DNA of 64,000 bases from Kribbella sp. NBC_01245 (GTDB lineage: Bacteria > Actinomycetota > Actinomycetes > Propionibacteriales > Kribbellaceae). This document shows, one piece after another, positions 33,635-41,950 of the stretch; the stretch's first letter is position 1, and each line of letters begins with the position of its first letter. The DNA is taken from NCBI RefSeq assembly GCF_036226525.1, contig NZ_CP108487.1, forward strand, positions 2,170,001 through 2,234,000. Direction: 5' to 3'. A program made the position numbers and the translations under genes. The notes under the pieces were generated by a model. The model searched no databases. It was not told the origin of the DNA and worked only from the letters and a program-made list of their open reading frames with translations.

Positions 33635-36484
33635 TTAGGCGAAGCGGCGGCGGATGATGCCGGTGAGGCCGAGCGCTGCGGCGAAGACCGCGAGGGCTGC
33701 GACCAGGCGGCCGAAGTTGCGACCGCCTTCGCCGGTGGCGCCGGAGAGCTTCAGCGAGTACGCCGTGGCGCTCGCCGCGCCCTCGGGTGCGCCATACGGC
33801 ATGGCCTCGGTCTTGGCGCGGTCTGCCGAAGCGGCCAGCATCGCGTACCGACGACCGAAGTCCATCGCCGTCTCCTGGCCACTGTTGACCAGCTTCTTCG
33901 CACCCTCCTTGGACAAACGGTCAGCGCCTTGACCAAGCGCCGGACCAGCCTCGGACGCCTTCTGCAGCCCGTCGGACAACTTGCCCGACCCCTCAGCCGC
34001 AGTACCGATACCAGTCGCCAACTCACGAGCACCATCAGACAACTGATCCGAACCAGTCGACGCCTTCCCGGCACCCTCGGCAACCTTGCCCGCGCCACCA
34101 GTCAACAACGTCAACCCGTTATCCAACTTCTCAGTTCCACCAACAAGCACACCCGTGCCAGCCTTCAACTTCGAAGTACCCGCGGCAAGTTCACCGGCTC
34201 CCGCTTCGAGCTTGCCGGCACCTGCCGCCAGCGTGCCCATACCCGTGTTCGCCTGGTCGAGCCCGGAGGCCAGTCGGCCGGTGCCCGCGTCGACCTTTCC
34301 GGCGCCATCGCTGAGCAGCGCAAGTCCTTCAAGCAAGCTCTCGCCACCGGCCTGGATCTGGCCGACACCGGCCTGCAGGCCGTTCACGCCACCACGAAGC
34401 GTCTTGTTCGCAGGCTTGTCGGCCTCCTTACCGATCCCGCCTTGGACGCTGCCGACTACCTTGGACACCAGCTCGCCGATTCCTGCATCAAGGGCGTCCA
34501 GTCCCTGCATCAAGCCAGGCTTCTCCTTGGGGCAAGAAGCGTCGGCCTTGTTGCTCAGACCGCACTGCACCTGCGTCAAACCCGGTACAGCCCGCTCGGT
34601 CAACCGACCCTTGAGGTAGGCCAATCCAAGCTGCAGAGTCGCGTCGTCCGGCAGCGGCTTGTCGATGTCCGGCGTGAGATCGCCAGGGTCGGCGAGCTTG
34701 CTCTGCCCTGCTGCCAACTCGTCGGACAGCGACTTGAGCACGGTTTTGCGGACCACACTCAGCGCCGGTTCTGCAGTGATACCCACGACGTTCAGCAACG
34801 GCCACTGGGCGCCGTAGCAGAATCGGTCTTCGGGGTTGTCGAAGGTTTTTGGTGCCTTGCCTTCATTTAGGGCTTTCACGACTCTGACCGCACAACCGAT
34901 CTTCTGGTAGGCGCCCGACGAAGCCTTGGTGTCGCTCTCTCGGTAGACGCCAGCGATCATTTTGTCGAGGCCCGGGCCCGACGCGGCGATCTGCACCTTC
35001 AGCTTCTCGAGCCCGGCGATCAGCGTCCCCTCCGCGTCCTTGCTGCCGATGCCGGCCTGCAGCTTCTTGATGCCGTCGTAGAGCGGCTTCGCCTGCGCTG
35101 GCAACCCACCGATGCCGCCGTACATCTTCACGAGGCCGTCCTCGACCAATGTCAGGCCACCCTGGACCTGGGCCAGCCCGCCGATCAGAGCCGGCGCCTT
35201 GTTGTTCGCCGACTGCAGACCGCTGCTGAGCTGGGAGGTGCCCTTCTTCAGGGTCCCCGCGCCATTCGACAGCTGGTCGATACCGGACTTGAGCTTGCCA
35301 GCACCGTTCTTCAGATCGCCGGTGCCCTTCTTGAGCTTGCCGGCGCCGGCGGCGAGCTTGCCTGCGCCGGTGTTGAGGTCGCCTGCGCCCTTGTTCAACT
35401 TCGCGGCGCCTGCGTCGGCTTCGGCCATTTTTGCGCGGAGGGTGTCGGCGCCGGTTTCGAGGTCGCCTAGGCCTCTGCTGAGTTTGGTGGCGCCGGCGGA
35501 GAGCTTGTTGGCACCAGGGGCGGCCTTGTCGGCGAGGCCCCGGTTGAGCTCGGCGGCACCTGCGTTGAGCTGGAGCAGACCCGTGAGGAGCTTGTTCGCG
35601 CCATCCCGCAGCTTGATGAGGTTGGTGTCGAGCGTCGTACCGCCCTCGACCAAGTCAGCACCCTTCTCCGCGCCGCTCTCATACCCGGTCACCGCAGTCT
35701 TGAAGGACGGGCTTTCCAGCGGGCTGATCGGCAGCGCCGTCAACTCAGCCTCAGGAATGACCGCATCCCGCACCTCAGCCGCCCACCCGAACTCGGCAGT
35801 CGCAGCACCAACAGGCGGGAAGAGCGTGACGGTGAAGCTCAGCTTCGTCCCGCCTTTGCCATCGCCGGCCTTGTTCGCCTCGTCCGACGTCACCTCGCTG
35901 AACGAAGACGGCAGCACGGTAGCGAGCTGGCCGACCATCGGGATGACGACCGTGGTCTCCTCCGCGATGTTCTGGCCGTTGCCGTCCTTGATCGTGATGG
36001 TCCGCGGCTGGGCCGACGTGTTCTCGACCTTGTAGTGCGCCTCGAGCCGGCCGCTCTTGCCAACGGCGTCGGACGGCTTGCGCAGCTTCTTGCCGTTCAG
36101 CGTGTACGTCACGGCGACCTTGATCGGCAGCTTCTTCTTGTCGAAGTCGCTGACCGTACGCATCCGCTGTTCGCCGTCGACCTCGGTGTCGACCGTGAGG
36201 ATGCCGTTCTTCTCCGACAGCCCACCGAAGCCGTCGAGGTTGCGCAGGCCGTCGGCCGAGACCGGGTTGGCGACCTTCACCTTGCCCTTACCGGTGAACG
36301 AGAGCTGCTCGTAGATGCGTACGCCCTCGACCTTGCCGCTCGGGTCGAGCTGCGCCTGCACGGTCTCGGTATTCGTGACGGAGACCGGGCCGTCGACAGC
36401 GCCGGCGAAGGCGGTCGAGGTGGCAAGCAAGAAGGCCGTCGGCAGCGCGACGCCCACGGCCAGACCACGGTTGAGCCACTTCAC
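33635..36484 (-). CDS. YhgE/Pip-like heptad-repeat exported protein with C-terminal membrane helix
   Basis: A 949-residue envelope protein. A signal peptide or first helix covers about residues 5-28 (LAVGVALPTAFLLATSTAFA). A beta-rich region runs to about 260, then two long blocks (about 270-440 and 690-860) of short repeats such as GAGKLAAGAGKLKKGTGDL, the pattern seen in YhgE/Pip and phage-infection-protein relatives. Between them is a non-repeat segment with four Cys. One C-terminal membrane helix ends GLTGIIRRRF. GTG at 36484 is the start: it overlaps the stop of the membrane gene upstream (GTGA), and earlier frames are out of context. A stalk-like surface or secretion-associated protein is plausible; a strict functional call is not possible. 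Confidence 0.82.
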   Translation of the reverse strand: MKWLNRGLAVGVALPTAFLLATSTAFAGAVDGPVSVTNTETVQAQLDPSGKVEGVRIYEQLSFTGKGKVKVANPVSADGLRNLDGFGGLSEKNGILTVDTEVDGEQRMRTVSDFDKKKLPIKVAVTYTLNGKKLRKPSDAVGKSGRLEAHYKVENTSAQPRTITIKDGNGQNIAEETTVVIPMVGQLATVLPSSFSEVTSDEANKAGDGKGGTKLSFTVTLFPPVGAATAEFGWAAEVRDAVIPEAELTALPISPLESPSFKTAVTGYESGAEKGADLVEGGTTLDTNLIKLRDGANKLLTGLLQLNAGAAELNRGLADKAAPGANKLSAGATKLSRGLGDLETGADTLRAKMAEADAGAAKLNKGAGDLNTGAGKLAAGAGKLKKGTGDLKNGAGKLKSGIDQLSNGAGTLKKGTSQLSSGLQSANNKAPALIGGLAQVQGGLTLVEDGLVKMYGGIGGLPAQAKPLYDGIKKLQAGIGSKDAEGTLIAGLEKLKVQIAASGPGLDKMIAGVYRESDTKASSGAYQKIGCAVRVVKALNEGKAPKTFDNPEDRFCYGAQWPLLNVVGITAEPALSVVRKTVLKSLSDELAAGQSKLADPGDLTPDIDKPLPDDATLQLGLAYLKGRLTERAVPGLTQVQCGLSNKADASCPKEKPGLMQGLDALDAGIGELVSKVVGSVQGGIGKEADKPANKTLRGGVNGLQAGVGQIQAGGESLLEGLALLSDGAGKVDAGTGRLASGLDQANTGMGTLAAGAGKLEAGAGELAAGTSKLKAGTGVLVGGTEKLDNGLTLLTGGAGKVAEGAGKASTGSDQLSDGARELATGIGTAAEGSGKLSDGLQKASEAGPALGQGADRLSKEGAKKLVNSGQETAMDFGRRYAMLAASADRAKTEAMPYGAPEGAASATAYSLKLSGATGEGGRNFGRLVAALAVFAAALGLTGIIRRRFA

Positions 36485-37041
36485 GAACGATCTCCTTCGA
36501 CAGAAGCGAATTCCTGGGTCGGTGCGGGCTTGGTCTCGCGGCGGCGGGCGGCCGACACCTGCGGGCCGAGCACCGTGGTGGCGAGGAAGCCGATCGCGGC
36601 GGCCAGCAGTACGCCGGTCGCGGCACCGGGCGATTCGGCCAGGAAGGCCGGGGTGTCCGCGGTGTAGGCCTCCTCGTAGGCGCCGACCATGGCGGCCGCG
36701 CCGAGCAACAGCGACCACATCGGCAGGCGGCTGCCCGAGGCGACGGCGATACCGAGGCAGATGGCGACCACCAGGAACGCCGCGAAGGCCCGGCCGGAGA
36801 CGGCGTCGGGCAGATAGAGCGCCCGGACGGCGAAACCGAACCAGGCGACGAAGACACCGGCGACGAAACCGGCCACCCGCAGAGCGGGACTACGGTCCGG
36901 CACCAGACCGATCACACCACCCAGGGCACCCCCCAGCAGGGCCACGTGCTGCGTATCGAGACCGAGGGCTTCCCCGATCACGACCAGCAGTCCCGCGGCC
37001 ACCGCCAGCAGAGCACCTCCGAGCAAGGTACTGCGCTGCAT
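36481..37041 (-). CDS. Polytopic membrane protein of unknown function
   Basis: A 186-residue hydrophobic protein with about six membrane segments (GGALLAVAAGLLVVIGEAL, HVALLGGALGGVIGLV, VAGFVAGVFVAWFGFAV, FAAFLVVAICLGIAVA, MWSLLLGAAAMVGAYEEA, ATGVLLAAAIGFLATTVL) and a short charged C-terminal tail. I do not recognise a family. It is translationally coupled to the YhgE-like repeat protein, so the two probably act as a pair in the membrane. The ATG at 37041 is preceded by GGAGG only two bases away; a GTG at 37050 is the alternative start. Two 16-base direct repeats begin inside the first codons of the longer version and run upstream. Confidence 0.75.
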   Translation of the reverse strand: MQRSTLLGGALLAVAAGLLVVIGEALGLDTQHVALLGGALGGVIGLVPDRSPALRVAGFVAGVFVAWFGFAVRALYLPDAVSGRAFAAFLVVAICLGIAVASGSRLPMWSLLLGAAAMVGAYEEAYTADTPAFLAESPGAATGVLLAAAIGFLATTVLGPQVSAARRRETKPAPTQEFASVEGDRS

Positions 37042-37046
37042 GTCCT

Positions 37047-37082
37047 CCACCTCACTGTGGACAAAGCCACCTCACTGTGGAC
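37047..37082. repeat. Two 16-base direct repeats, operator-like
   Basis: CCACCTCACTGTGGAC occurs at 37047-37062 and again at 37067-37082, separated by AAAG, a 20-base period. Each copy has CCAC/GTGG inverted ends. They sit directly upstream of the two-gene membrane operon. Confidence 0.7.
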
Positions 37083-37155
37083 GGACCGCGGACCCCTCCC
37101 GGCCAATCCAAGAACACAGACCTGGACATATGTCCCGATCCGAAAGCTGAAAGAT

Positions 37156-37174
37156 GTTACTACCAGGGAGTAAC
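37156..37174. promoter_or_regulatory. Inverted repeat in the divergent region
   Basis: GTTACT-N7-AGTAAC between the membrane operon (-) and the flippase gene (+). It could be an operator or a small hairpin; no partner regulator is adjacent. The remaining bases of this 290-base gap show no gene. Confidence 0.4.
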
Positions 37175-37334
37175 AGAGCCGCACAAGACCTCAGGACCCC
37201 GTAGCCCGGGCCGAGACCGAGTCGTTGTCCAAGCAGCAAATGGCGGCGAAATGGTCCTGACAATCCAGTTTCGTCACGGACCGCTACGCTTCCGTTCCAA
37301 ACAGTGATTACCCGACCGCCAGGGAACTCAGTCG

Positions 37335-38609
37335 ATGCCATTCGAACCAACACCCACGCAAGCACCCACCGAGCCCGCCCACTCTCTCGTCAAGGGCGCG
37401 GGACTAGTCGGCATCGGCATGGCGGTGATGAACGTCGCCGCCTACGGGTTCACCCTGGTGGCGGTGCACGCGCTCGCCCCGGCCCAGTTCGGCGCCCTCA
37501 CCGCGCTGCTCGGCCTCGTCCTGATCGGCAACGTCGCCTCACTCGGCCTGCAGGCCACCGGCGCCCGCCGGATCGCCACCCACACCGGCCCCGGGCAGGC
37601 CGTGCTCGCGGACAGCCTGCTCAAGGCCGGCCGCGTCGGCGGGATCTGGCTCACCGTGCTGGCGCTGCTCGCGACCCCCGTGACCATCCTGCTGCTGCAC
37701 ATCGACTCGATCGTCGCCGTGGCGTTGCTCGCCCCGGCCCTCGGCTTGATGACCGTGCTCGGCGCGCAACTCGGCGTACTGCAGGGCGGTGAGCACTGGC
37801 GTGAGCTCGCGATCGTGTACGCGATGGTCGGCGTCGGCCGGGTCGGTCTCGGTGGCCTCGGCCTGATGATCGAGCCGTCTCTGGTCGGCGCGATGGGCGG
37901 GATCGCGGCCGGTACGGCGCTCCCGGTGCTGGCCGCCGCCTTCGTCCTGCGCGGCTCGACCGGCGCCCAGCCCGGCGAGGTGCGCCAGATCTTCCACGAG
38001 ACCCTGCGCGGCACCCACGCGCTCGCCGCGTTCTTCGTCATCGCGAACGCCGACGTACTGCTCGCCCGCGCCTTGATGGACCCCGACGACAGCGGGCGGT
38101 ATGCGGCCGGCGTGATCGTGGCGAAGGCATGTCTGTTCCTGCCGCAGTTCGTCAGCGTCGTGGTCTTCCCCGCGCTCGCGTCCGACCCCGACGACAGCCG
38201 CCGCCTGCGCAACGCGGTCAAAGTCGTCGCCGGCATCGGCCTCATAGCCATCGCCGGCACGCTGCTGCTACCGGATCTGGTCGTCGCCGTCGTGGGTGGC
38301 GAGGAGTACGCCGCGGTCGGCCCGATCGCCTGGCTGTTCGCCATCTCCGGTACGGCGTATGCCGTCCTCCACCTGGTCGTGCTCGCGGCGATCGCCCGGC
38401 AAGAGCGGTACGTCGCGATGGTGCAATGGGTCGGCCTGGCCATCCTCACCGGCAGCGTTTTGGTCATCCTGGCGGGCGGTTTCGCCGTCGGCACGGCCGG
38501 GATCAACGCGCTGGTGGCGATGACCGCGACCTGTGCCGTCGGCTTGTCCGTTGCCCTGGCCAACGGCATCCACCGCCCAGTCCAGGCCTATCCCGTCGAA
38601 ACCGCGTAG
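37335..38609 (+). CDS. Oligosaccharide flippase family protein (Wzx/MATE-like)
   Basis: A 424-residue membrane protein with about twelve helices, in the polysaccharide-biosynthesis/MOP exporter superfamily that flips lipid-linked sugars across the membrane. Typical features are the N-terminal GLVGIGMAVMNVAAYGFTLV helix followed by ALAPAQFGALTALLG, the mid-protein NADVLLARALMDPDDSGRYA segment and KACLFLPQFVSVVVFPAL. It stands alone: no glycosyltransferases or polymerase are adjacent, so the substrate is unknown. The ATG at 37335 lacks a strong RBS. Its 3' end overlaps the convergent GH92 gene by 22 bases. Confidence 0.86.
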   Translation: MPFEPTPTQAPTEPAHSLVKGAGLVGIGMAVMNVAAYGFTLVAVHALAPAQFGALTALLGLVLIGNVASLGLQATGARRIATHTGPGQAVLADSLLKAGRVGGIWLTVLALLATPVTILLLHIDSIVAVALLAPALGLMTVLGAQLGVLQGGEHWRELAIVYAMVGVGRVGLGGLGLMIEPSLVGAMGGIAAGTALPVLAAAFVLRGSTGAQPGEVRQIFHETLRGTHALAAFFVIANADVLLARALMDPDDSGRYAAGVIVAKACLFLPQFVSVVVFPALASDPDDSRRLRNAVKVVAGIGLIAIAGTLLLPDLVVAVVGGEEYAAVGPIAWLFAISGTAYAVLHLVVLAAIARQERYVAMVQWVGLAILTGSVLVILAGGFAVGTAGINALVAMTATCAVGLSVALANGIHRPVQAYPVETA

Positions 38610-41600
38610 ACGTGGAGCCGGCCGTAGCCGCCGCTTGGGGGCGGTAGCACGATGGCGGCCGCGGTTTTGCCGACGGCGAGTGGCACGGTTTCGGCGTACA
38701 TGTAGGTGTTGACCGTGTCCCGGCCGACGAAGGGCCAGTTGCGGTACGACATGGTGGCGACGACGGTGTTGCCGTGCCCGACCGCCTCGGAACCACCGCC
38801 ACGGGTCCAGTCGGTGAAGCCGATCGTCACCGGCTGGCGGGTGCCGTCGGTGTAGACGACCGTGGCCTCGCCGGAGACGCCGGTGGGCCAGCCTTCCGCG
38901 GCACCGAGCAGGCCGAGTTTGGTCGCGCCTGCCTTGACCGGCACCGGGATGGTCTGCCCGGCGGCCACATAGTTGTCCCGATCCCCCGCGGCCGTCCCGG
39001 GCCAGGTGTAGGTCAGACCGCCATGAACCACCTGGGCACCCGGGTTGAGCCCGGCACCGGCAAGGGCCTGCCGCGAGTAGCTCACCGAGCTGTTGTCGAA
39101 GTCGGCCGTACCGAGTTTGTTGTCATCACTGACACCGGCGTTATCCCGATGGCCGGAAAATCCGACATCGAACACGTGCAGCCGGCCGGTCGCCGCCGCG
39201 GCCGGAAGCTGTACGCCGACCACGGTCTTCGCCGGGTCGATCGCGAACGACGCGCTATAGAGGTACGTCCGAACCTGCTCAGGCCCTCCCGCCCAGTAGT
39301 TGTTCCGATATGTCATGTCCGCCGCGACCTGGTTGTCCGGCCTCAGCGACGTAGTGCCACCGCCCAGCGTCCAATCGCTGAAGCCGAGTTCGACGGCCTG
39401 ACTGGTCCCATCCGAGTACCTGATCACGGCCTGACCGGACACGCCGTCCGCATTGCCCTCACTACTGCCGAGGATGCCGAGCCGGTTCGCCCCGGGTGGA
39501 CTCGCCACCTGCAACGTCTGACCGGGCGCGACCGTATTGTCCGACTGGCCCGCGTCGATATTCGGCCAGGTGTAACCGATGCCTCCGGCAACCACCTTGC
39601 TCCCCGGCACAAACCCCTTCGCCGCAAGGGCTTCGACCGAATAGCCCGAGCCGAAGTTGTCGTAGTTCGCCTCCCCCGGCATCGCGTCATGGCTCGTCCC
39701 GGTGTTGTTCGCGACGGCCATCGCGTCCGCGCCGTACGACGGGGGCTTGCCGTTCGCCGCCCACGCGGTGTTCGGTTGCGCGCCGAGTACGACGTCCATC
39801 ACGCCGCCATCGGTCAACAGGCCGGGCGTGAGGAAGGCCTTCTCCCAGGGCGCGCCGTTGACCGTCATGCTCTGCACGTACGGCGTTGAGGTCGTCGCGG
39901 CCGGGGCGTTGATCCGCAAGGACTTGCCACCCTGCAACCGCACCACCGCCTCGGGGAACAACGGACTACCCAGCACCAGGTCCGCCGTACCGGGCACGGC
40001 CGGGTAGAACCCGAGCGCCGACCAGACGTACCACGACGAGAGCGAGCCGAGATCGTCGTTGCCCGCGAGACCGTCGATCCGGTTGCCGAACAACTCGTTC
40101 TGGACGCGCCGTACGACCTGCTGCGTTTTGTACGGCGCACCCGTGTACGCGTAGAGCCACGGCGTACCGAAGCTCGGCTCGTTGCCCATCCACGCGGATG
40201 ATCCCGGTATCTGGTTGAGCGTCACGAAGTGCGTATCGAGGTACTGGTTCATCGCCGCCGGTCCGCCCTTGGCCGCGATCAGGCCGTGCGCGTTGAACGG
40301 CACCATCGGCGTGTACTTCCAGGCGTTGCCCTCGGCCCAGTCGGCTTGGTCGAAGATGGTCGGGTCGAAGTTCTCCTTCCAGGCCCCTGTCGATCGGCGC
40401 GGCTGCATGAAACCGCTCGCAGGGTTGAGCAGGTATTGCCAACCTTGCGCGCGGTCGAGGAACTTCGCCTGCGCGGCCGTATTACCCCGCGCACCGGCGA
40501 AGGCCGAGAGCGCGAAGTCGGCGATGTTGTACTCGAGCGAGGTCGAGACCGTGCCGTTGTGGTGGCAGCAGTCGTACCCGCCATCCGTGGGCAGATAGCC
40601 GTGAGTGTCGAGATAGCCGTTGCCGGGCCGGACGTCACTGCGCCCGGTGGCCTGGTCGATCATCGCGTTGAGCGCCTTGGTCGCGTCGAAGTTCCGCGCA
40701 CCGAACGCGTAGGCCGACGCGATGATCGGTATCGCCGGATCACCCACCATCATGTACGTCTCGCCATTCGCCACCGGCCATTTCGGCAATCGGCCGCTGT
40801 GGTCGTAATCCAGCAACAGTGAGCGAACCATGTCCGAGGTCTGTGCGGGCGCTACCAATGCGGTCAGCTGGATTTGTGTTCGATAGGTATCCCAGCCGGA
40901 GAAATTCGCATAGAAGTTCGCCTGACCAGCCGGCAAGGTGCGCACCACCTTGTCGAAGCCGATGTATTGGCCGTTGGAATCGCTGAAAACATTCGGATGC
41001 AGCAGCGAGTGATAAAGCGCCGTGTAGAAGGTCTTCTGCTGATCGAGCGTGCCGCCGCCGATCTGGATCCCGGTCAACTGGTTGTTCCAGAGTGTCTTGG
41101 TGGCCTGCTCGACGGTCGGCAGATCCCACGTCGCGGTGGTGTCGCGATTGGCCTGCGCATTCGCCACGCTGACAAAGGAGATACCGACCTTCGCCTTCAC
41201 CACTGTGCCGGCCGGAAAGGTCAGCGCCATTCCACCTTCACCGGTCACCCATGGCCATTTGCCGGGCCAAACTGCCGACGCCGAGAACGCCTTGTCGAAC
41301 TTCACCGCATAGAACAGCTTGTAGTGCTGCTCCGGCCTAGCGCAGAAGGCGCCCGCCCCCGTCCAACCGGTGACCTCCGTCGTGCTGATGGCGTTGATAT
41401 CGGCCTCAGACGCGGCCGCGCCACCCGCCGCCTTGAGCAGCATCGTCGCGGCCACACCCGCCGGAAAGGTGAAGCGACCAAGCCCGGTACGCGGGCTGGT
41501 AGTGAGCTCGACCTTCACGTTGTTATTCATAGTCAGCCCGTAGTACCCGACGCGGGCTGTCTCGTTGACGTGCTTGAACCCGACCGTCGCGTCATCCTTG

Positions 41601-41950
41601 TTCGCCGGTACGGCGCCGGTGATCGGAAGGAACGGCAGATCACCGTACGCCCCACAACCAGCACCACTCATCCGCGTCATGCTGAACCCGTGCAACGCGG
41701 TGGCGGTGTAGTCGTACCCACCACCCGGGAACCGCGGCGACGTATCCGGCCCCCACTGCACCTGCCCAAACGGCGCACTCGGCCCCGGGAACGTGTTCCC
41801 CGAGTTCCCCACCTGCCCCGGCGTATGCATCGTCCCAACCATCGGATTCACCAACGCCGCCGGATCCGCCACCAACGCCGATTGGGCCACTGCAGGCGAT
41901 GGCGAAAGCAGGATCACAAGCAACACTGCAACTATCAGCCGTTTCACCAT
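38588..41950 (-). CDS. Secreted GH92 alpha-mannosidase with two C-terminal modules
   Basis: A 1120-residue exported protein of glycoside hydrolase family 92, calcium-dependent exo-alpha-mannosidases acting on fungal mannan or N-glycans. A signal peptide precedes AQSALVADPA. Family segments are ALVNPMVGT, FSGWDTYRTQ, GYDCCHHNGTVSTSLEYN, WMGNEPSFGTPWLYAYTG and LAGNDDLGSLSSWYVWSALG. After the catalytic core come two related modules of about 170 residues each (YDNFGSGYSVEALAAKGFVPG and FDNSSVSYSRQALAGAGLNPG), probably carbohydrate-binding. The ATG at 41950 overlaps the stop of the FN3-metallopeptidase gene by seven bases; a GTG at 41962 is the alternative. The overlap shows the two exoproteins are made from one message. 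Confidence 0.92.
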   Translation of the reverse strand: MVKRLIVAVLLVILLSPSPAVAQSALVADPAALVNPMVGTMHTPGQVGNSGNTFPGPSAPFGQVQWGPDTSPRFPGGGYDYTATALHGFSMTRMSGAGCGAYGDLPFLPITGAVPANKDDATVGFKHVNETARVGYYGLTMNNNVKVELTTSPRTGLGRFTFPAGVAATMLLKAAGGAAASEADINAISTTEVTGWTGAGAFCARPEQHYKLFYAVKFDKAFSASAVWPGKWPWVTGEGGMALTFPAGTVVKAKVGISFVSVANAQANRDTTATWDLPTVEQATKTLWNNQLTGIQIGGGTLDQQKTFYTALYHSLLHPNVFSDSNGQYIGFDKVVRTLPAGQANFYANFSGWDTYRTQIQLTALVAPAQTSDMVRSLLLDYDHSGRLPKWPVANGETYMMVGDPAIPIIASAYAFGARNFDATKALNAMIDQATGRSDVRPGNGYLDTHGYLPTDGGYDCCHHNGTVSTSLEYNIADFALSAFAGARGNTAAQAKFLDRAQGWQYLLNPASGFMQPRRSTGAWKENFDPTIFDQADWAEGNAWKYTPMVPFNAHGLIAAKGGPAAMNQYLDTHFVTLNQIPGSSAWMGNEPSFGTPWLYAYTGAPYKTQQVVRRVQNELFGNRIDGLAGNDDLGSLSSWYVWSALGFYPAVPGTADLVLGSPLFPEAVVRLQGGKSLRINAPAATTSTPYVQSMTVNGAPWEKAFLTPGLLTDGGVMDVVLGAQPNTAWAANGKPPSYGADAMAVANNTGTSHDAMPGEANYDNFGSGYSVEALAAKGFVPGSKVVAGGIGYTWPNIDAGQSDNTVAPGQTLQVASPPGANRLGILGSSEGNADGVSGQAVIRYSDGTSQAVELGFSDWTLGGGTTSLRPDNQVAADMTYRNNYWAGGPEQVRTYLYSASFAIDPAKTVVGVQLPAAAATGRLHVFDVGFSGHRDNAGVSDDNKLGTADFDNSSVSYSRQALAGAGLNPGAQVVHGGLTYTWPGTAAGDRDNYVAAGQTIPVPVKAGATKLGLLGAAEGWPTGVSGEATVVYTDGTRQPVTIGFTDWTRGGGSEAVGHGNTVVATMSYRNWPFVGRDTVNTYMYAETVPLAVGKTAAAIVLPPPSGGYGRLHVYAVSTG

